Assembly: GCA_031269205.1 (NCBI GenBank)
Contig: JAISZM010000094.1
Coordinates: 1-15,261, forward strand
Direction of reading: 5' to 3'
Source of the DNA: Eubacteriales Family XIII. Incertae Sedis bacterium
Lineage (GTDB): Bacteria > Bacillota > Clostridia > Peptostreptococcales > Anaerovoracaceae
Length of the DNA stretch: 15,261 nt
The first letter of the stretch is position 1. The number at the start of each line of letters is the position of its first letter. The notes beneath the pieces are model-generated. The model was not told where the DNA came from. It ran no database searches and saw nothing but the letters and a program-made list of their open reading frames with translations. Position numbers and translations under genes: made by a program. This document shows positions 13,192 to 15,261 of this stretch, in pieces.

Positions 13192-14515
13192 CGGCGGGTT
13201 GAGAATCGCCTTTTATACGCTTGGCTGCAAGGTCAATCAATACGAAACGCAGATACTCACAGAACGCTTCGCCGCGCTCGGGTGTTCCATCGTAGACCCC
13301 GGGGAAAAAGCGGATATCTATATCATCAATTCGTGCACGGTCACGGGCGTCGCCGACAGAAAATCGCGCAACTTCGCGCGCAGATCCAAGCGCGTAAATC
13401 CCGACGCGCTGACCGTCCTCGCCGGCTGTTACGCGGAAACTTCATCAGGCGACCTGAAGGACGTGGACGAGATAGACCTGCTCGTCGGCAGCGCGGACAA
13501 AGAGCGACTGCCGGAGCTGCTCGCGGATGCGATAATGGAGGGAAGGCGTCCGGATGCCGTTCACTCGCCCCCGGACACCGTCGGTGTGACGGGGCTTTCC
13601 GGCCGCGCAAGGGCCTACATAAAGATCGAAGACGGCTGCGACAGGTTTTGCTCGTTCTGCATCGTGCCGCGCGCGCGGGGCGGCGTCAGGAGCCGACCGC
13701 TTTCTGACATCGTTACCGAAGCACGAGCGCTGGTTTCAAACGGCTACAAGGAACTCGTACTGACGGGCGTGAACGCGGCTCTGTACGGCAGTGATATCGG
13801 ACTTGGCGTCGTTGACGCGGTGGACGCGATATCGGAGATAGGCGGCGACTTCCGCATACGGCTCAGCAGTCTCGAACCCACGGCCATAAACGCCTCTTAC
13901 GCGAAAGAACTCGTGAAGCGCGAGTTGCTGTGCCCCCATCTTCACCTGTCTTTGCAGAGCGGTTCGGACAGCGTATTGTCCGCCATGAAACGCGGCTATA
14001 CGATGGGCGACTATCTGCGGATCGTCGATGTGCTGAAAAACCGCGACCCGTTATTCTCGATCACGACGGATATCATCACAGGATTTCCGGGTGAGACCGA
14101 CGCGGATCACGAGGCGTCCTTGAACGCGGTCGGGGAGATAGGGTTTTCACGTATCCACGTGTTCAGGTATTCGCGGCGGCGCGGGACGCCCGCCATGGAG
14201 ATGAGCGGTCAGGTACCGTCAAAGGTAAAGGCGGAGCGCAGCCGTATGCTCATCGCGGAAGGCGAGAGGTCGGCATCGTCGTTTCTGGAGAAGAATGTCG
14301 GGAACAGCAGGAGGGTTCTGTTCTACGGGCCGCGGGAAGGGGAAACGCCGGGTAGCGGCATGGACGGCGCCGTACAGAGCGAAAACGCGCAAGCCTTAAT
14401 CAAACGGTCATACCGCGGCATTACGGACAACAATATCGAGTTGTGCAAGGAATCCGCAGAGAACCTGTCGAGCACATTCAGATACGTCTCGTTGGAAGAT
14501 AATCTGTATCGGTAG
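13175..14515 (+). CDS. mtaB: tRNA (N6-threonylcarbamoyladenosine-C2)-methylthiotransferase MtaB
   Basis: MtaB is a radical-SAM methylthiotransferase that turns t6A37 into ms2t6A37 in ANN-decoding tRNAs. The 446 residues show the N-terminal UPF0004 domain with three auxiliary-cluster cysteines, C18 (TLGCKVNQYE), C54 and C85; the radical-SAM triad C155-x3-C159-x2-C162 in DGCDRFCSFCIVPRARG; and a C-terminal TRAM domain, whose end RGITDNNIEL replaces the more usual GYTDNYI pattern. TLGCKVNQYET separates MtaB from MiaB and RimO. The region around residues 385-405 is poorly conserved in appearance. ATG 13175 lies within rsmE and has no strong ribosome binding site, so coupling is likely; TTG 13199, just before the conserved LRIAFYTLGCK, is an alternative start. 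No terminator is visible after it. Confidence 0.94.
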   Translation: MNWNYNGGLRIAFYTLGCKVNQYETQILTERFAALGCSIVDPGEKADIYIINSCTVTGVADRKSRNFARRSKRVNPDALTVLAGCYAETSSGDLKDVDEIDLLVGSADKERLPELLADAIMEGRRPDAVHSPPDTVGVTGLSGRARAYIKIEDGCDRFCSFCIVPRARGGVRSRPLSDIVTEARALVSNGYKELVLTGVNAALYGSDIGLGVVDAVDAISEIGGDFRIRLSSLEPTAINASYAKELVKRELLCPHLHLSLQSGSDSVLSAMKRGYTMGDYLRIVDVLKNRDPLFSITTDIITGFPGETDADHEASLNAVGEIGFSRIHVFRYSRRRGTPAMEMSGQVPSKVKAERSRMLIAEGERSASSFLEKNVGNSRRVLFYGPREGETPGSGMDGAVQSENAQALIKRSYRGITDNNIELCKESAENLSSTFRYVSLEDNLYR

Positions 14516-14610
14516 CCATGAAGACCGTGCTGAACGAATCCTACGCGTCAGGAGAAATCGACTGACTTCCGGAGTGTCATGGGGACGTATCACTTGACAC
14601 CTCCATGAGG
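14516..14610. other. Short region between mtaB and the transposase remnant
   Basis: Apart from the palindrome at 14571-14604 I see no gene, terminator or promoter here. A 15-codon frame (ATG 14518 to TGA 14565) lacks a ribosome binding site and recognisable similarity. Confidence 0.5.
14571..14604. repeat. Imperfect palindrome resembling transposase-associated (REP-like) repeats
   Basis: GGAGTGTCA (14571-14579) and TGACACCTCC (14595-14604) are inverted around a GGGGACGTATC-type centre, giving a near-palindrome of 34 nt. From general knowledge, dispersed elements shaped as TGTCA...GGGGAC...TGACA occur in many bacterial genomes near REP-associated tyrosine transposases. It sits 6 nt from the stop codon where the transposase remnant breaks off. 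A shorter inverted repeat, CCATG/CATGG, spans 14603-14618. It has no T-run, so it is not a standard terminator for mtaB, though its hairpin could protect that mRNA's 3' end. Confidence 0.55.
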
Positions 14611-15261
14611 TCACATGGACTTTATGTTGTCCCCATAGCTCACTTCGTTGTAGAGATTCTTTGGAAGTTTGGCGCCTATCGCAAATCTGTGCTCCGTTAT
14701 CGTCGTTACTACAAAGGCGTCAATGACATAGCGGGAGACGTATTCGCTGCTTCCGCCGGTATGATCAACTACTTCCTTTTTTACGAGGCCTTCCTCTACA
14801 AGCCTATCCATGTCTTCGGGTAGGCCGAGGCGGTGACCAGGATGACCTTTCTGCCCACCTTTTGGCCTGGTACTCGGCTCTCTGGAATTGGGGATATTCT
14901 TAAAGTTGTTTTTGCTGGGCGGTTTCGACGAGTTGCCTGAGTCTTTGCCTATTATTGCCTTGAGTCTCTTTATCTCCGAATGCGCCTTTTTAAGTTCATC
15001 CAAAAGAGCTGTGCTCGCCTCCGCTACCGCGGCACTGATTTGTTCCCTCATCGTTTCCTGACGTAAATCCCGGGCGGCTTTAAGCTCCGCTGTAAGTTGT
15101 GATATTTCCTTTTGCAGCATGGCGATAGTCCGGTCTTTGTCACGGATCTCCTCTTTCAGGCTTTGACGTTCGTCAAGCACAGAGCAAAGAGAAAGCTCCT
15201 CCTTTGCCTGACGGTTCTTTAGGCGTAGGCGTAGGTCTTTGTTCTGCTTCTCAAGTATTTG
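14611..15261 (-). pseudogene. 3'-truncated IS66-like transposase, running off the window end
   Basis: The visible 216 codons are open from the window edge to a TGA at 14613-14611; a GTG at 15180 could start translation, but the frame is open and coiled-coil-like above it (KQNKDLRLRLKNRQAKEEL), so the true start probably lies outside. The coiled coil runs to the marker GNSSKPPSKN typical of IS66-related N-termini, followed by RPKGGQKGHPGHR, then VVDHTGGSSEYVSRYVIDAF and TEHRF. The region lacks the CxxC zinc finger seen in classical IS66 transposases, as in the DUF6444 branch. It stops at YGDNIKSM, exactly where family members continue into the long DDE catalytic domain; no continuation exists in any frame of the next 95 bp. 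It is thus an inactive remnant, convergent with mtaB. Confidence 0.85.

Noticed and set aside
14518..14565. 15-codon frame after mtaB
   Set aside because: No ribosome binding site, no similarity I recognise, and too short to judge. It could be the stub of a gene lost when the transposon arrived, but nothing shows that.
14605..14823. 72-codon plus-strand frame beginning just after the palindrome
   Set aside because: It is antisense to the transposase remnant, which has clear family motifs; no ribosome binding site.
1..15261. CRISPR arrays, tRNA or rRNA genes, toxin-antitoxin or phage-defence genes
   Set aside because: I looked for spaced repeats, cloverleaf patterns and small paired genes on both strands and found none that hold up.

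Overview
The window is a stretch of bacterial chromosome from a moderately GC-rich member of the Bacillota, most likely class Clostridia. The evidence is the gene order of the division and cell wall (dcw) cluster, a SpoVD-like transpeptidase with a C-terminal PASTA domain, a short DivIB-type FtsQ, and strong purine-rich ribosome binding sites. The ATA codon for isoleucine and AGG for arginine are visibly common despite the GC content. I cannot place the organism below class with confidence.

Bases 1-11063 hold a single-direction dcw cluster: rsmH, ftsL, a SpoVD/FtsI-type transpeptidase, murF, mraY, murD, ftsW, murG and ftsQ (divIB). Gaps are short or negative, so most of it is probably one operon that began upstream of the window. 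The genes cover cytoplasmic peptidoglycan precursor synthesis (MurD, MurF), lipid I and lipid II formation (MraY, MurG), septal polymerisation and cross-linking (FtsW with the transpeptidase), and the divisome scaffold proteins FtsL and FtsQ. murE, murC, murB, ftsA and ftsZ, common members of such clusters, are not in the places where they are often found.

Bases 11064-11448 are a noncoding regulatory region. The minus strand carries a strong candidate for a standalone structured RNA of about 175 nt, best explained as 6S RNA. It has its own promoter and ends in a U-run that overlaps the ftsQ stop codon. Facing away from it is a likely promoter and structured leader for a formate/nitrite-family channel gene. 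The stretch between holds an A-tract inverted repeat and a perfect tandem 12-mer, and the leader contains a possible 8-codon peptide.

Bases 11449-14515 hold the formate/nitrite transporter, then rsmE (16S rRNA U1498 methyltransferase) and mtaB (tRNA t6A methylthiotransferase), which overlap and are probably co-transcribed.

Bases 14516-15261 are accessory: an imperfect palindrome that resembles transposase-associated repeats, then the 3'-truncated remnant of an IS66-like transposase on the minus strand running off the window end.

The protein-coding content is largely conventional. The most interesting material is the 6S-like RNA and divergent control region, the long Gly/Tyr-rich N-terminus of FtsL, and the palindrome at the transposase break. 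I found no strong evidence for a wholly undescribed multi-gene system.
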